Shown piece by piece: positions 50,395 through 62,482 of a DNA stretch of 64,000 bases (the stretch's first letter is position 1; each line of letters begins with the position of its first letter). Under the pieces are notes generated by a model. It was not told the origin of the DNA and made no database searches. It was given only the letters and a program-made list of their open reading frames with translations. The position numbers and the translations under genes are program-made. The DNA comes from Synchiropus splendidus (lineage: Eukaryota > Chordata > Actinopteri > Syngnathiformes > Callionymidae): positions 2,604,001 to 2,668,000 of the forward strand of contig NC_071349.1 in assembly GCF_027744825.2 (NCBI RefSeq), read 5' to 3'.

Positions 50395-51709
50395 AAGCTG
50401 TCTGAACTGTTTTTCCAAAGCTATCAACATTTTTATGTTTGGCGTTCCGGAACCCTCCTTATCTCTGGCTGAAAACGCGTTTTCTGCATTGTGCCATAAC
50501 TTTGCATGGAAGCTTCAGAACATAAAATGTTCACCTCCCACTATAGCAGATAGGGTCTTTCTAGAAGTTGCTCATCAAATCTAAGCAGTCTGAAGTGTTT
50601 TTCGAAAGTTTTCAACATTTTTATGTTTACGGTTCCAGAATCGACCTTATTTCAGGCTAAAAAAGCGTTGTCTGCATTGTGCCATTACTTTGCATGGAAG
50701 CTTCCGAACATGAAATTTTAACCTCCGACTATAGCAGAAAGGGTCTTTCTTGTAGTTGCACATCAAATCTAAGCTGTCTGAAGTGTTGTTCCAAAGTGAT
50801 CAACATTTTTACGTTTGGCGTTTCGGAACCCACCTTATCTCAGGCTGAAAACGCGTTTTCTGCATTGTGCCATAACTTTGCAGGGAAGCTTCAGAACATG
50901 AAATGTTCACCTCCCACAATAGCAGATAGGGTCTTTCTAGTAGTTGCTCATCAAATCTAAGCAGTCTGAAGTGTTTTTCGAAAGTTATCAACATTTTTAT
51001 GTTTGCCGTTCCAGAATCGACCTTATTTCAGGCTTAAAAAGCGTTGTCTGCATTGTGCCATTACTTTGCATGGAAGCTTCCGAACATGAAATTTTAACCT
51101 CCCACTGTAGCAGAAAGGGTCTTTCTAGTAGTTGCACATCAAATCTAAGCTGTCTGAAGCGTTTTTCGAAAGTTATCAACATTTTAAGTTTGACGTTCCG
51201 GAACCCACCTTATCTCAGGCTGAAAACGCGTTTTCTGCATTGTGCCATAACTTTGCAAGGAAGCTTCAGAACATGAAATTTTGACCTCCCACTATAGCAG
51301 AAAGGGTCTTTCTAGTAGTTGCACATCAAATCTAAGGTGTCTGAAGTGTTTTCAGAAAGTTATCAACATTTTTATGTTTGGCGTTGCGGAATCGACCTTA
51401 TCTCAGGCAGAAAACGATTTTTACGCTTTGTGCCATAACTTTGCAGGGAAGCTTCAGAAAATGAAATTTTCACCTCCCACTATACCAGAAAGGGTCTTTC
51501 TTGTAGTTGCACATCAAATCTAAGCTGTCTGAAGTGTTTTTCGAAAGTTATCAACATTTTTATGTTTGGCGTTCGGGAATCAACCTTATCTCAGGCTGAA
51601 AACGCGTTTTACGCATTGTGCCATAACTTTGCAGGGAAGCTTCAGAACATGAAATTTTCACGTCCCACTGTAGCAGAAAGGGTCTTTCCAGTAGTTGCAC
51701 ATCAAATCT
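50395..51709. repeat. 7-monomer tandem duplication (1315 bp), copy 1
   Basis: This unit is followed directly by a copy at 51710-53024. By eye I found no difference between the two, including very rare variants such as 'tttatgtttacggttcc' (50621/51936), 'acctccgactatagc' (50721/52036), 'ggcttaaaaagcg' (51031/52346), 'gaagcgtttttcg' (51156/52471) and 'ggcgttgcgg' (51380/52695). The near identity makes it one of the youngest events in the window, or an assembly duplication. Confidence 0.92.
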
Positions 51710-53024
51710 AAGCTGTCTGAACTGTTTTTCCAAAGCTATCAACATTTTTATGTTTGGCGTTCCGGAACCCTCCTTATCTCTGGCTGAAAACGCGTTTTCT
51801 GCATTGTGCCATAACTTTGCATGGAAGCTTCAGAACATAAAATGTTCACCTCCCACTATAGCAGATAGGGTCTTTCTAGAAGTTGCTCATCAAATCTAAG
51901 CAGTCTGAAGTGTTTTTCGAAAGTTTTCAACATTTTTATGTTTACGGTTCCAGAATCGACCTTATTTCAGGCTAAAAAAGCGTTGTCTGCATTGTGCCAT
52001 TACTTTGCATGGAAGCTTCCGAACATGAAATTTTAACCTCCGACTATAGCAGAAAGGGTCTTTCTTGTAGTTGCACATCAAATCTAAGCTGTCTGAAGTG
52101 TTGTTCCAAAGTGATCAACATTTTTACGTTTGGCGTTTCGGAACCCACCTTATCTCAGGCTGAAAACGCGTTTTCTGCATTGTGCCATAACTTTGCAGGG
52201 AAGCTTCAGAACATGAAATGTTCACCTCCCACAATAGCAGATAGGGTCTTTCTAGTAGTTGCTCATCAAATCTAAGCAGTCTGAAGTGTTTTTCGAAAGT
52301 TATCAACATTTTTATGTTTGCCGTTCCAGAATCGACCTTATTTCAGGCTTAAAAAGCGTTGTCTGCATTGTGCCATTACTTTGCATGGAAGCTTCCGAAC
52401 ATGAAATTTTAACCTCCCACTGTAGCAGAAAGGGTCTTTCTAGTAGTTGCACATCAAATCTAAGCTGTCTGAAGCGTTTTTCGAAAGTTATCAACATTTT
52501 AAGTTTGACGTTCCGGAACCCACCTTATCTCAGGCTGAAAACGCGTTTTCTGCATTGTGCCATAACTTTGCAAGGAAGCTTCAGAACATGAAATTTTGAC
52601 CTCCCACTATAGCAGAAAGGGTCTTTCTAGTAGTTGCACATCAAATCTAAGGTGTCTGAAGTGTTTTCAGAAAGTTATCAACATTTTTATGTTTGGCGTT
52701 GCGGAATCGACCTTATCTCAGGCAGAAAACGATTTTTACGCTTTGTGCCATAACTTTGCAGGGAAGCTTCAGAAAATGAAATTTTCACCTCCCACTATAC
52801 CAGAAAGGGTCTTTCTTGTAGTTGCACATCAAATCTAAGCTGTCTGAAGTGTTTTTCGAAAGTTATCAACATTTTTATGTTTGGCGTTCGGGAATCAACC
52901 TTATCTCAGGCTGAAAACGCGTTTTACGCATTGTGCCATAACTTTGCAGGGAAGCTTCAGAACATGAAATTTTCACGTCCCACTGTAGCAGAAAGGGTCT
53001 TTCCAGTAGTTGCACATCAAATCT
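51710..53024. repeat. 7-monomer tandem duplication, copy 2
   Basis: Second unit of the 1315-bp duplication. The exchange point can be placed at about 51710/53025. Copy 1 runs from 'gtccactg'-type sequence into 'ctgaactgtttttccaaagc', while copy 2 continues into 'ctgaagtgtttttcgaaag' followed by 'gaaaaattg', which is the downstream context also seen at 48720. Confidence 0.92.
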
Positions 53025-53279
53025 AAGCTGTCTGAAGTGTTTTTCGAAAGTTATCAACATTTTTATGTTTGGCGTTCCGGAATCGACCTTATCTCAGGAT
53101 GAAAAATTGTTTTCTGCATTGTCCCATAACTTTGCAGGGAAGATTCTGAACATGAAATTTTCACGTCCCACTATAGCAGAAAGGGTCTTTCTAGTATTTG
53201 CACATCAAATCTAAGCTGTCTGAAGTGTTTTTCCATAGTTATGAACATTTTTATGTTTGGCGTTCCGGAATAAACCTTA

Positions 53280-56200
53280 TCTCAGGCTGAAAACGCATTT
53301 TCTGCATTGTGCCATAACTTTGCAAGGAAGCTTCAGAACATGAAATTTTCACCTCCCACTATACCAGAAAGGGTCTTTCTAGTAGTTGCACATCAAATCT
53401 AAGCTGTCTGGAGTGTTTTTCCAAAGTTATCAACATTTTTATGTTTGGCGTTCCGGAACCCACCTTATCTCAGGCTGAAAACGCTTTTTCGGCATTGTGC
53501 CATAACTTTGCAGGGAAGCTTCAGAACATGAAATTTTCACGTCCCACTATAGTAGAAAGGGTCTTTCCAGTAGTTGCACATCAAATCTAAGCTGTTTGAA
53601 GTGTTTTTCCAAAGTTATCAACATTTTTATGTTTGGCGTTCCGGAACCCACCTTATCTCAAGCTGAAAACGCGTTTTCTGCATTGTGCCATAACTTCTCT
53701 GGGAAGCTTCAGAACATGAAATGTTCACCTCCCACTATAGCAGAAAGGGTCTTTCTAGTAGTTGCACATCAAATCTAAGCTGTCTGAAGTGTTTTTCGGA
53801 AGTTATCAACATTTTTATTTTTGGCGTTCCAGAATCGACCTTATCTCAAGCTGAAAACGCGTTTTCTGCATTGTGCCATAACTTCTCAGGGAAGCTTCAG
53901 AACATGAAATGTTCACCTCCCACTATAGCAGAAAGGGTCTTTCTAGTAGTTGCACATCAAATCTAAGCTGTCTGGAGTGTTTTTCCAAAGTTATCAACAT
54001 TTTTATGTTTGGCGTTCCGGAACCCACCTTATCTCAGGCTGAAAACGCTTTTTCGGCATTGTGCCATAACTTTGCAGGGAAGCTTCAGAACATGAAATTT
54101 TCACGTCCCACTATAGTAGAAAGGGTCTTTCCAGTAGTTGCACATCAAATCTAAGCTGTATGAAGTGTTTTTCGATAGTTATCAACATTTTTACGTTTGG
54201 CGTTTCGGAACCCACCTTATCTCAGGCTGAAAACGCGTTTTACGCATTGTGACATAACTTTGCAGGGAAGCATCAGAAAATGAAAATTTCACCTCCCACT
54301 ATACCAGAAAGGGTTTTTCTAGTAGTTGCACATCAAATCTAAGCTGTCTGAAGTGTTTTTCGAAAGTTATCAACATTTTTATGTTTGGATTCCGGAATCG
54401 ACCTTATCTCAGGATGAAAATGCGTTTTCTGCATTGTCCCATAACTTTCCAGGGAAGCTTCAGAACATGAAATGTTCACCTCCCACTATAGCAGAAAGGG
54501 TCTTTCTAGTAGTTGCACATCAAATCTAAGCTGTCTGAAGTGTTTTTCCAAAGTTATCAACATTTTTATGTTTGGCGTTCCACAATCGGCCTTATCTCAG
54601 GCTGAAAACGCGTTTTACGCATTGTGCCATTACTTTGCAGGGAAGCATCAGAAAATGAAATTTTCACCTCCCACTATAGCAGAAAGGGTTTTTCTAGTAG
54701 TTGCACATCAAATCTAAGCTGTTTGAAGTGTTTTTCCAAAGTTATCAACATTTTTATGTTTGGCGTTCCGGAACCCACCTTATCTCAAGCTGAAAACACG
54801 TTTTCTGCATTGTGCCACAACTTCTCAGGGAAGCTTCAGAACATGAAATGTTCACCTCCCACTATAGCAGAAAGGGTCTTTCTAGTAGTTGCACATCAAA
54901 TCTAAGCTGTCTGAAGTGTTTTTCGGAAGTTATCAACATTTTTATGTTTGGTGTTCCGGAATCGACCTAATCTAAGGATGAAAATGCGTTTTCTGCATTG
55001 TCCCATAACTTTACAGGGAAGCTTTAGAACATGAAATTTTGACCTCCCACTATAGCAAAAAGGGACTTTCTAGTAGTTGCACATCAAATCTAAGCTGTCT
55101 GAAGTGTTTTTCGAAAGTTATCAACATTTTTATGCTTGGCGTTCCAGAATCGACCTTATCTCAGGCTGAAAACGCGTTGTCTGCATTGTGCCATAACTTT
55201 GCATGGAAGCTTCCGAACATGAAATTTAAACCTCCCACTATAGCAGAAAGGGTCTTTCTAGTAGTTGCACATCAAATCTAAGCCGTCTGAAGGGTTTTTC
55301 CAAAGTTATCAACATTTTAAGTTTGACGTTCCGGAACCCACCTTATCTCAGGCTGAAAACGCGTTTTCTGCATTGTGCCATAACTTTGCAGGGAAGTTTC
55401 AGAACATGAAATTTTAACCTCCCACTATTGCAGAAAAGGTTTTTCTAGTAGTTGCACATCAAATCTAAGCTGTCTGAAGTGTTTTTCGAAAGTTATCAAC
55501 ATTTTTATGTTTGGCGTTCCGGAATCAACCTTATCTCAGGCTGAAAACGCGTCTTCTGCATTGTGCCATAACTTTGCAAGGAAGCTTCAGAAAATGAAAT
55601 TTTCACCTCCCACTATAGCAGAAAGTGTTTTTCTAGTAGTTGCACATCAAATCTAAGCTGTCTGAAGTGTTTTTCCAAAGTTATCAACATTTTTATGTTT
55701 GGCGTTCCGGAATCAACCTTATCTCAGGCTGAAAACGCGTTTTCTGCATTGTGCCATAACTTTGCAAGGAAGCTTCAGAACATGAAATTTTCAGCTCCCA
55801 CTATAGCAGAAAGGGTCTTTCTAGTAGTTGCACATCAAATCTAAGCTGTCTGAAGTGTTTATCGAAAGTTATCAACATTTTTATGTTTGGCGTTCCGGAA
55901 TCAACCTTATCTCAGGCTGAAAACGCGTTTTCTGCATTGTGCCATAACTTTGCAAGGAAGCTTCAGAAAATGAAATTTTGACCTCCCACTATAGCAGAAA
56001 GGTTCTGTCTAGTAGTTGCACATCAAATCTAATCTGTCTGAAGTGTTTTTCGATAGTTATCAACGTTTTTATGTTTGGCGTTTCGGAATCGACCTTATCT
56101 CAGGATGAAAAATCGTTTTCTGCATTGTGCCATAACTTCTCAGGGAAGCTTCAGAACATGAAATGTTCACCTCCCACTATAGCAGAAAGGGTTTTTCTAG

Positions 56201-56460
56201 TAGTTGCACATCAAATCTAAGCTGTCTGAAGTGTTTTTCCAAAGTTCTCAACATTTTTATGTTTGGCGTTCCAGAATCGACCTTATCTCAGGCTGAAAAC
56301 GCATTGTCTGCATTGTGCCATAACTTTGCATGAAAGCTTCCGGACATGAAATTTTAACCTCCCACTATAGCAGAAAGGGTCTTTCTAGTAGTTGCACATC
56401 AAATCTAAGATGTCTGAAGTGTTTTCAGAAAGTTATCAACATTTTTATGCTTGGCGTTCC
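53280..56460. repeat. Mixed satellite stretch with short local repeats
   Basis: Monomers of several types. A 3-monomer step repeats the 'ctggagtg' plus 'gctttttcggcattg' monomer (53404-53590 and 53968-54154). 54472-54800 matches 63682-64000 at offset 9210 (49 periods minus 2), sharing 'aatcggccttatc', 'gccattactttgcagg' and 'gggaagcatcag'. 54950-55330 matches 44240-44620, and 55290-55480 matches 25830-26020. A one-base loss occurs at 54388 ('tttggattccgg'). No non-satellite sequence is present. Confidence 0.78.
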
Positions 56461-58480
56461 GGAATCGACCTTATCTCAGGCAGAAAACGATTTTTACGCT
56501 TTGTGCCATAACTTTGTAGGGAAGCTTCAGAAAATGAAATTTTCACCTCCCACTATAGCAGAAAGGGTTTTTCTAGTAGTTGCACATCAAACCTAAGCTG
56601 TCAGAAGTGTTTTTCCAAAGTTATGAACATTTTTATGTTTGGCGTTCCGGAATCAACCTTATCTCAGGCTGAAAATGCATTATCTGCCTTGTGCCATATC
56701 TTTGCAAGGAAGCTTCAGAACATGAAATTTTCACTTCCCACTATAGCAGAAAGGGTCTTTCTAGTAGTTGCACATCAAATCTAAGCTGTCTGGAGTGTTT
56801 TTCCAAAGTTATCAACATTTTTATGTTTGGCGTTCCGGAACCCACCTTATCTCAGGCTGAAAACAGGTTTTCTGCATTGTGACATAACTTTGCAGGGAAG
56901 CTTCAGAACATGAAATGTTCACCTCCCACTCGAGCAGAAAGGGTCTTTCTAGTAGTTGCACATCAAATCTAAGCTGTCTGAAGTGTTTTTCGAAAGTTAT
57001 CAACATTTTTATGTTTGGCGTTCCAGAATCGACCTTATCTCAGGTTGAAAACGGGTTGTCTGCATTGTGCCATAACTTTGCATGGAAGCTTCAGAACATG
57101 AAATGTTCACCTCCCACTATAGCAGAAAGGGTCTTTCTAGTAGTTTCACATCAAATCTAAGCTGTCTGAAGTGTTTTTCCAAAGTTATCAACATTTTTAT
57201 GTTTGGCGTTCCGGAATCAACCTTATCTCAGGCTGAAAACGCGTTTTCTGCATTGTGCCAGAAGTTTGCATGGAAGCTTCAGAACATGAAATTTTCACCT
57301 CCCACTATAGCAGAAAGGGTCTTTCTAGTAGTTGCACATCAAATCTAAGCTGTCTGAAGTGTTTTTCGAAAGTTATCAACATTTTTATGTTTGGCGTTCC
57401 GGAATCGACCTTATCTCAGGATGAAAATGCGTTTTCTGCATTGTCCCATAACTTTCCAGGGAAGCTTCAGAACATGAAATTTTGACCTCCCACTTTAGCA
57501 GAAAGGTTCTTTCTAGTAGTTGCACATCAAATCTAAGCTGTCTGAAGTGTTTTTCGATAGTTATCAACATTTTTATGTTTGGCGTTCCGGAATCGGCCTT
57601 ATCTCAGGCAGAAAACGATTTTTACGCTTTGTAACATAACTTTGTAGGGAAGCTTCAGAAAATGAAATTTTCACCTCCCACTATAGCAGAAAGGGTTTTT
57701 CTAGTAGTTGCACATCAAACCTAAGCTGTCAGAAGTGTTTTTCCAAAGTTATGAACATTTTTATGTTTGGCGTTCCGGAATCAACCTTATCTCAGGCTGA
57801 AAATGCATTATCTGCCTTGTGCCATATCTTTGCAAGGAAGCTTCAGAACATGAAATTTTCACTTCCCACTATAGCAGAAAGGGTCTTTCTAGTAGTTGCA
57901 CATCAAATCTAAGCTGTCTGGAGTGTTTTTCCAAAGTTATCAACATTTTTATGTTTGGCGTTCCGGAACCCACCTTATCTCAGGCTGAAAACAGGTTTTC
58001 TGCATTGTGACATAACTTTGCAGGGAAGCTTCAGAACATGAAATGTTCACCTCCCACTCGAGCAGAAAGGGTCTTTCTAGTAGTTGCACATCAAATCTAA
58101 GCTGTCTGAAGTGTTTTTCGAAAGTTATCAACATTTTTATGTTTGGCGTTCCAGAATCGACCTTATCTCAGGTTGAAAACGGGTTGTCTGCATTGTGCCA
58201 TAACTTTGCATGGAAGCTTCAGAACATGAAATGTTCACCTCCCACTATAGCAGAAAGGGTCTTTCTAGTAGTTTCACATCAAATCTAAGCTGTCTGAAGT
58301 GTTTTTCCAAAGTTATCAACATTTTTATGTTTGGCGTTCCGGAATCAACCTTATCTCAGGCTGAAAACGCGTTTTCTGCATTGTGCCAGAAGTTTGCATG
58401 GAAGCTTCAGAACATGAAATTTTCACCTCCCACTATAGCAGAAAGGGTCTTTCTAGTAGTTGCACATCAAATCTAAGCTG
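56460..58480. repeat. 6-monomer tandem duplication (1128-bp step)
   Basis: 56460-57350 matches 57588-58478 at exactly six periods. Shared markers are 'gaaaacgatttttacgc', 'aactttgtaggg', 'atcaaacctaagctgtcag' (56587/57715), 'gaaaatgcattatctgcc' (56671/57799), 'cactcgagcag' (56927/58055), 'caggttgaaaacgggttg' (57041/58169) and 'gtagtttcacatc'. The left copy has 'gtgccataac' where the right has 'gtaacataac' (56502/57630). The whole block sits inside the 10-monomer duplication listed separately. Confidence 0.9.
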
Positions 58481-58605
58481 TCTGAAGTGTTTTTCCAAAG
58501 TTATCAACATTTTTATGTTTGCCGTTCCAGAATCGACCTTATTTAAGGCTAAAAAAGCGTTGTCTGCATTGTGCCATTACTTTGCATGGAAGCTTCCGAA
58601 CATGA
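56726..58605. repeat. 10-monomer tandem duplication (1880 bp), copy 1
   Basis: Followed directly by a copy at 58606-60485; the step is exactly ten periods. Markers line up throughout: 'cacttcccactatagc' (56733/58613), 'cactcgagcag' (56927 and 58055 / 58807 and 59935), 'ccagaagtttgc' (57258/59138), 'ggaatcggcc' (57590/59470), 'gtaacataac' (57631/59511), 'cattatctgcc' (57803/59683) and 'atttaaggctaaaaaagcg' (58541/60421). Since it contains both members of the 6-monomer duplication, the 10-monomer event came second. I saw no difference between the copies by eye. Confidence 0.93.
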
Positions 58606-60485
58606 AATTTTCACTTCCCACTATAGCAGAAAGGGTCTTTCTAGTAGTTGCACATCAAATCTAAGCTGTCTGGAGTGTTTTTCCAAAGTTATCAACATTT
58701 TTATGTTTGGCGTTCCGGAACCCACCTTATCTCAGGCTGAAAACAGGTTTTCTGCATTGTGACATAACTTTGCAGGGAAGCTTCAGAACATGAAATGTTC
58801 ACCTCCCACTCGAGCAGAAAGGGTCTTTCTAGTAGTTGCACATCAAATCTAAGCTGTCTGAAGTGTTTTTCGAAAGTTATCAACATTTTTATGTTTGGCG
58901 TTCCAGAATCGACCTTATCTCAGGTTGAAAACGGGTTGTCTGCATTGTGCCATAACTTTGCATGGAAGCTTCAGAACATGAAATGTTCACCTCCCACTAT
59001 AGCAGAAAGGGTCTTTCTAGTAGTTTCACATCAAATCTAAGCTGTCTGAAGTGTTTTTCCAAAGTTATCAACATTTTTATGTTTGGCGTTCCGGAATCAA
59101 CCTTATCTCAGGCTGAAAACGCGTTTTCTGCATTGTGCCAGAAGTTTGCATGGAAGCTTCAGAACATGAAATTTTCACCTCCCACTATAGCAGAAAGGGT
59201 CTTTCTAGTAGTTGCACATCAAATCTAAGCTGTCTGAAGTGTTTTTCGAAAGTTATCAACATTTTTATGTTTGGCGTTCCGGAATCGACCTTATCTCAGG
59301 ATGAAAATGCGTTTTCTGCATTGTCCCATAACTTTCCAGGGAAGCTTCAGAACATGAAATTTTGACCTCCCACTTTAGCAGAAAGGTTCTTTCTAGTAGT
59401 TGCACATCAAATCTAAGCTGTCTGAAGTGTTTTTCGATAGTTATCAACATTTTTATGTTTGGCGTTCCGGAATCGGCCTTATCTCAGGCAGAAAACGATT
59501 TTTACGCTTTGTAACATAACTTTGTAGGGAAGCTTCAGAAAATGAAATTTTCACCTCCCACTATAGCAGAAAGGGTTTTTCTAGTAGTTGCACATCAAAC
59601 CTAAGCTGTCAGAAGTGTTTTTCCAAAGTTATGAACATTTTTATGTTTGGCGTTCCGGAATCAACCTTATCTCAGGCTGAAAATGCATTATCTGCCTTGT
59701 GCCATATCTTTGCAAGGAAGCTTCAGAACATGAAATTTTCACTTCCCACTATAGCAGAAAGGGTCTTTCTAGTAGTTGCACATCAAATCTAAGCTGTCTG
59801 GAGTGTTTTTCCAAAGTTATCAACATTTTTATGTTTGGCGTTCCGGAACCCACCTTATCTCAGGCTGAAAACAGGTTTTCTGCATTGTGACATAACTTTG
59901 CAGGGAAGCTTCAGAACATGAAATGTTCACCTCCCACTCGAGCAGAAAGGGTCTTTCTAGTAGTTGCACATCAAATCTAAGCTGTCTGAAGTGTTTTTCG
60001 AAAGTTATCAACATTTTTATGTTTGGCGTTCCAGAATCGACCTTATCTCAGGTTGAAAACGGGTTGTCTGCATTGTGCCATAACTTTGCATGGAAGCTTC
60101 AGAACATGAAATGTTCACCTCCCACTATAGCAGAAAGGGTCTTTCTAGTAGTTTCACATCAAATCTAAGCTGTCTGAAGTGTTTTTCCAAAGTTATCAAC
60201 ATTTTTATGTTTGGCGTTCCGGAATCAACCTTATCTCAGGCTGAAAACGCGTTTTCTGCATTGTGCCAGAAGTTTGCATGGAAGCTTCAGAACATGAAAT
60301 TTTCACCTCCCACTATAGCAGAAAGGGTCTTTCTAGTAGTTGCACATCAAATCTAAGCTGTCTGAAGTGTTTTTCCAAAGTTATCAACATTTTTATGTTT
60401 GCCGTTCCAGAATCGACCTTATTTAAGGCTAAAAAAGCGTTGTCTGCATTGTGCCATTACTTTGCATGGAAGCTTCCGAACATGA
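58606..60485. repeat. 10-monomer tandem duplication, copy 2
   Basis: Second unit. The right boundary is visible at about 60485, where copy 1 reads 'gaaattttcacttcccac' (joining back into the unit) and this copy reads 'gaaattttaaactcccac' (leaving it). The left boundary is the junction at 58605. The exchange point therefore falls at monomer positions about 16-26, next to 'gaaatttt'. Confidence 0.93.
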
Positions 60486-61127
60486 AATTTTAAACTCCCA
60501 CTATAGCAGAAATGGTCTTTCTAGTAGTTGCACATCAAATCAAAGCTGTCTGATGTGTTTTTCCAAAGTTATCAACATTTTTATGTATGGCGTTCCGGAA
60601 TCGACCTTATCTCAGGCTGAAAACGCGTTTTACGCATTGTGCCATAACTTTGCAGGGAACCTTTAGAACATGAAATTTTCACCTCCCACTATAGCAGAAA
60701 GGGTCTTTCTTGTAGTTGCACATCAAATCTAAGCTGTCTGAAGTGTTTTTCGAAAGTTATCATCATTTTTATGTTTGGCGTTCCAGAATCGACTTTCTGT
60801 CAGGCTGAAAACGCGTTGTCTGAATTGTGCCATAACTTTTAATGGAAGCTTCCGACCGTGAAATTTTAACCTCCCACTACAGCAGAAAGGGTTTTTCTAG
60901 TAGTTGCACATCAAATCTAAGCTGTCTGAAGTGTTTTTCGAAAGTTATCAACATTTTTATGTTTGGCGTTCCGGAACCCACATTATCTCAGGCTGAAAAC
61001 GCGTTTTCTGCATTGTGCCATAACTTTGCAGGGAAGCTTCAGGACATGAAATGTTCACCTCCCACGATAGCAGAAAGGGTCATTCTCGTCGTTGCACATC
61101 AAATCGAAGCTGTCTGAAGTGTTTTTC

Positions 61128-62482
61128 GAAAGTTATCAACATTTTTATGTTTGGCGTTCCGGAACCCACATTATCTCAGGCTGAAAACGCGTTTTCTGCA
61201 TTGTGCCATAACTTTGCAGGGAAGCTTCAGAACATGAAATGTTCACCTCCCACGATAGCAGAAAGGGTCTTTCTCGTCGTTGCACATCAAATCGAAGCTG
61301 TCTGAAGTGTTTTTCGAAAGTTATCAACATTTTTATGTTTGGCGTTCCGGAATCGACCTTATCTCAGGATGAAAAATCGTTTTCTGCATTGTCCCATAAC
61401 TTTGCAGGGAAGCTTCAGAACATGAAATGTTCACCTCCCACTATAGCAGAAAGGGTCTTTCTAGTAGTTGCACATCAAATCTAAGCTGTCTGAACTGTTT
61501 TTCCAAAGTTATCAACATTTTTATGTTTGGCGTTCCGGAACCCTCCTTATCTCTGGCTGAAAACGCGTTTTCTGCATTGTGCCATAACTTTGCATGGAAG
61601 CTTCAGAACATAAAATGTTCACCTCCCACTATAGCATATAGGGTCTTTCTAGTAGTTGCTCATCAAATTTAAGCAGTCTGAAGTGTTTTTCGAAAGTTAT
61701 CAACATTTTTATGTTTGCCGTTCCAGAATCGACCTTATTTCAGGCTAAAAAAGCGTTGTCTGCATTGTGCCATTACTTTGCATGGAAGCTTCCGAACATG
61801 AAATTTTAACCTCCCACTATAGCAGAAAGGGTCTTTCTAGTAGTTGCACATCAAATCTAAGCTGTCTGAAGTGTTTTTCCAAAGTTATCAACATTTTTAT
61901 GTTTGGCGTTCCGGAACCCACATTATCTCAGGCTGAAAACGCGTTTTCTGCATTGTGCCATAACTTTGCAGGGAAGCTTCAGAACATGAAATGTTCACCT
62001 CCCACGATAGCAGAAAGGGTCTTTCTCGTCGTTGCACATCAAATCGAAGCTGTCTGAAGTGTTTTTCGAAAGTTATCAACATTTTTATGTTTGGCGTTCC
62101 GGAATCGACCTTATCTCAGGATGAAAAATCGTTTTCTGCATTGTCCCATAACTTTGCAGGGAAGCTTCAGAACATGAAATGTTCACCTCCCACTATAGCA
62201 GAAAGGGTCTTTCTAGTAGTTGCACATCAAATCTAAGCTGTCTGAACTGTTTTTCCAAAGTTATCAACATTTTTATGTTTGGCGTTCCGGAACCCTCCTT
62301 ATCTCTGGCTGAAAACGCGTTTTCTGCATTGTGCCATAACTTTGCATGGAAGCTTCAGAACATAAAATGTTCACCTCCCACTATAGCAGATAGGGTCTTT
62401 CTAGTAGTTGCTCATCAAATCTAAGCAGTCTGAAGTGTTTTTCGAAAGTTATCAACATTTTTATGTTTGCCGTTCCAGAATC
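61128..62482. repeat. 4-monomer tandem duplication (752-bp step)
   Basis: 61128-61730 recurs at 61880-62482, exactly four periods later. Shared markers are 'ggaacccacattatc' (61161/61913), 'ctcgtcgttgcacatc' (61272/62024), 'caaatcgaagctg', 'gaaaaatcgttttctgc', 'ctgaactgttttt' and 'gaaccctccttatctctgg'. Two neighbouring monomers (60950-61330) are also near copies of each other one period apart, both with 'cacgatagcag' and 'ctcgtcgttg'. One difference is 'agcatatagg' (61634) against 'agcagatagg' (62386). Confidence 0.9.
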
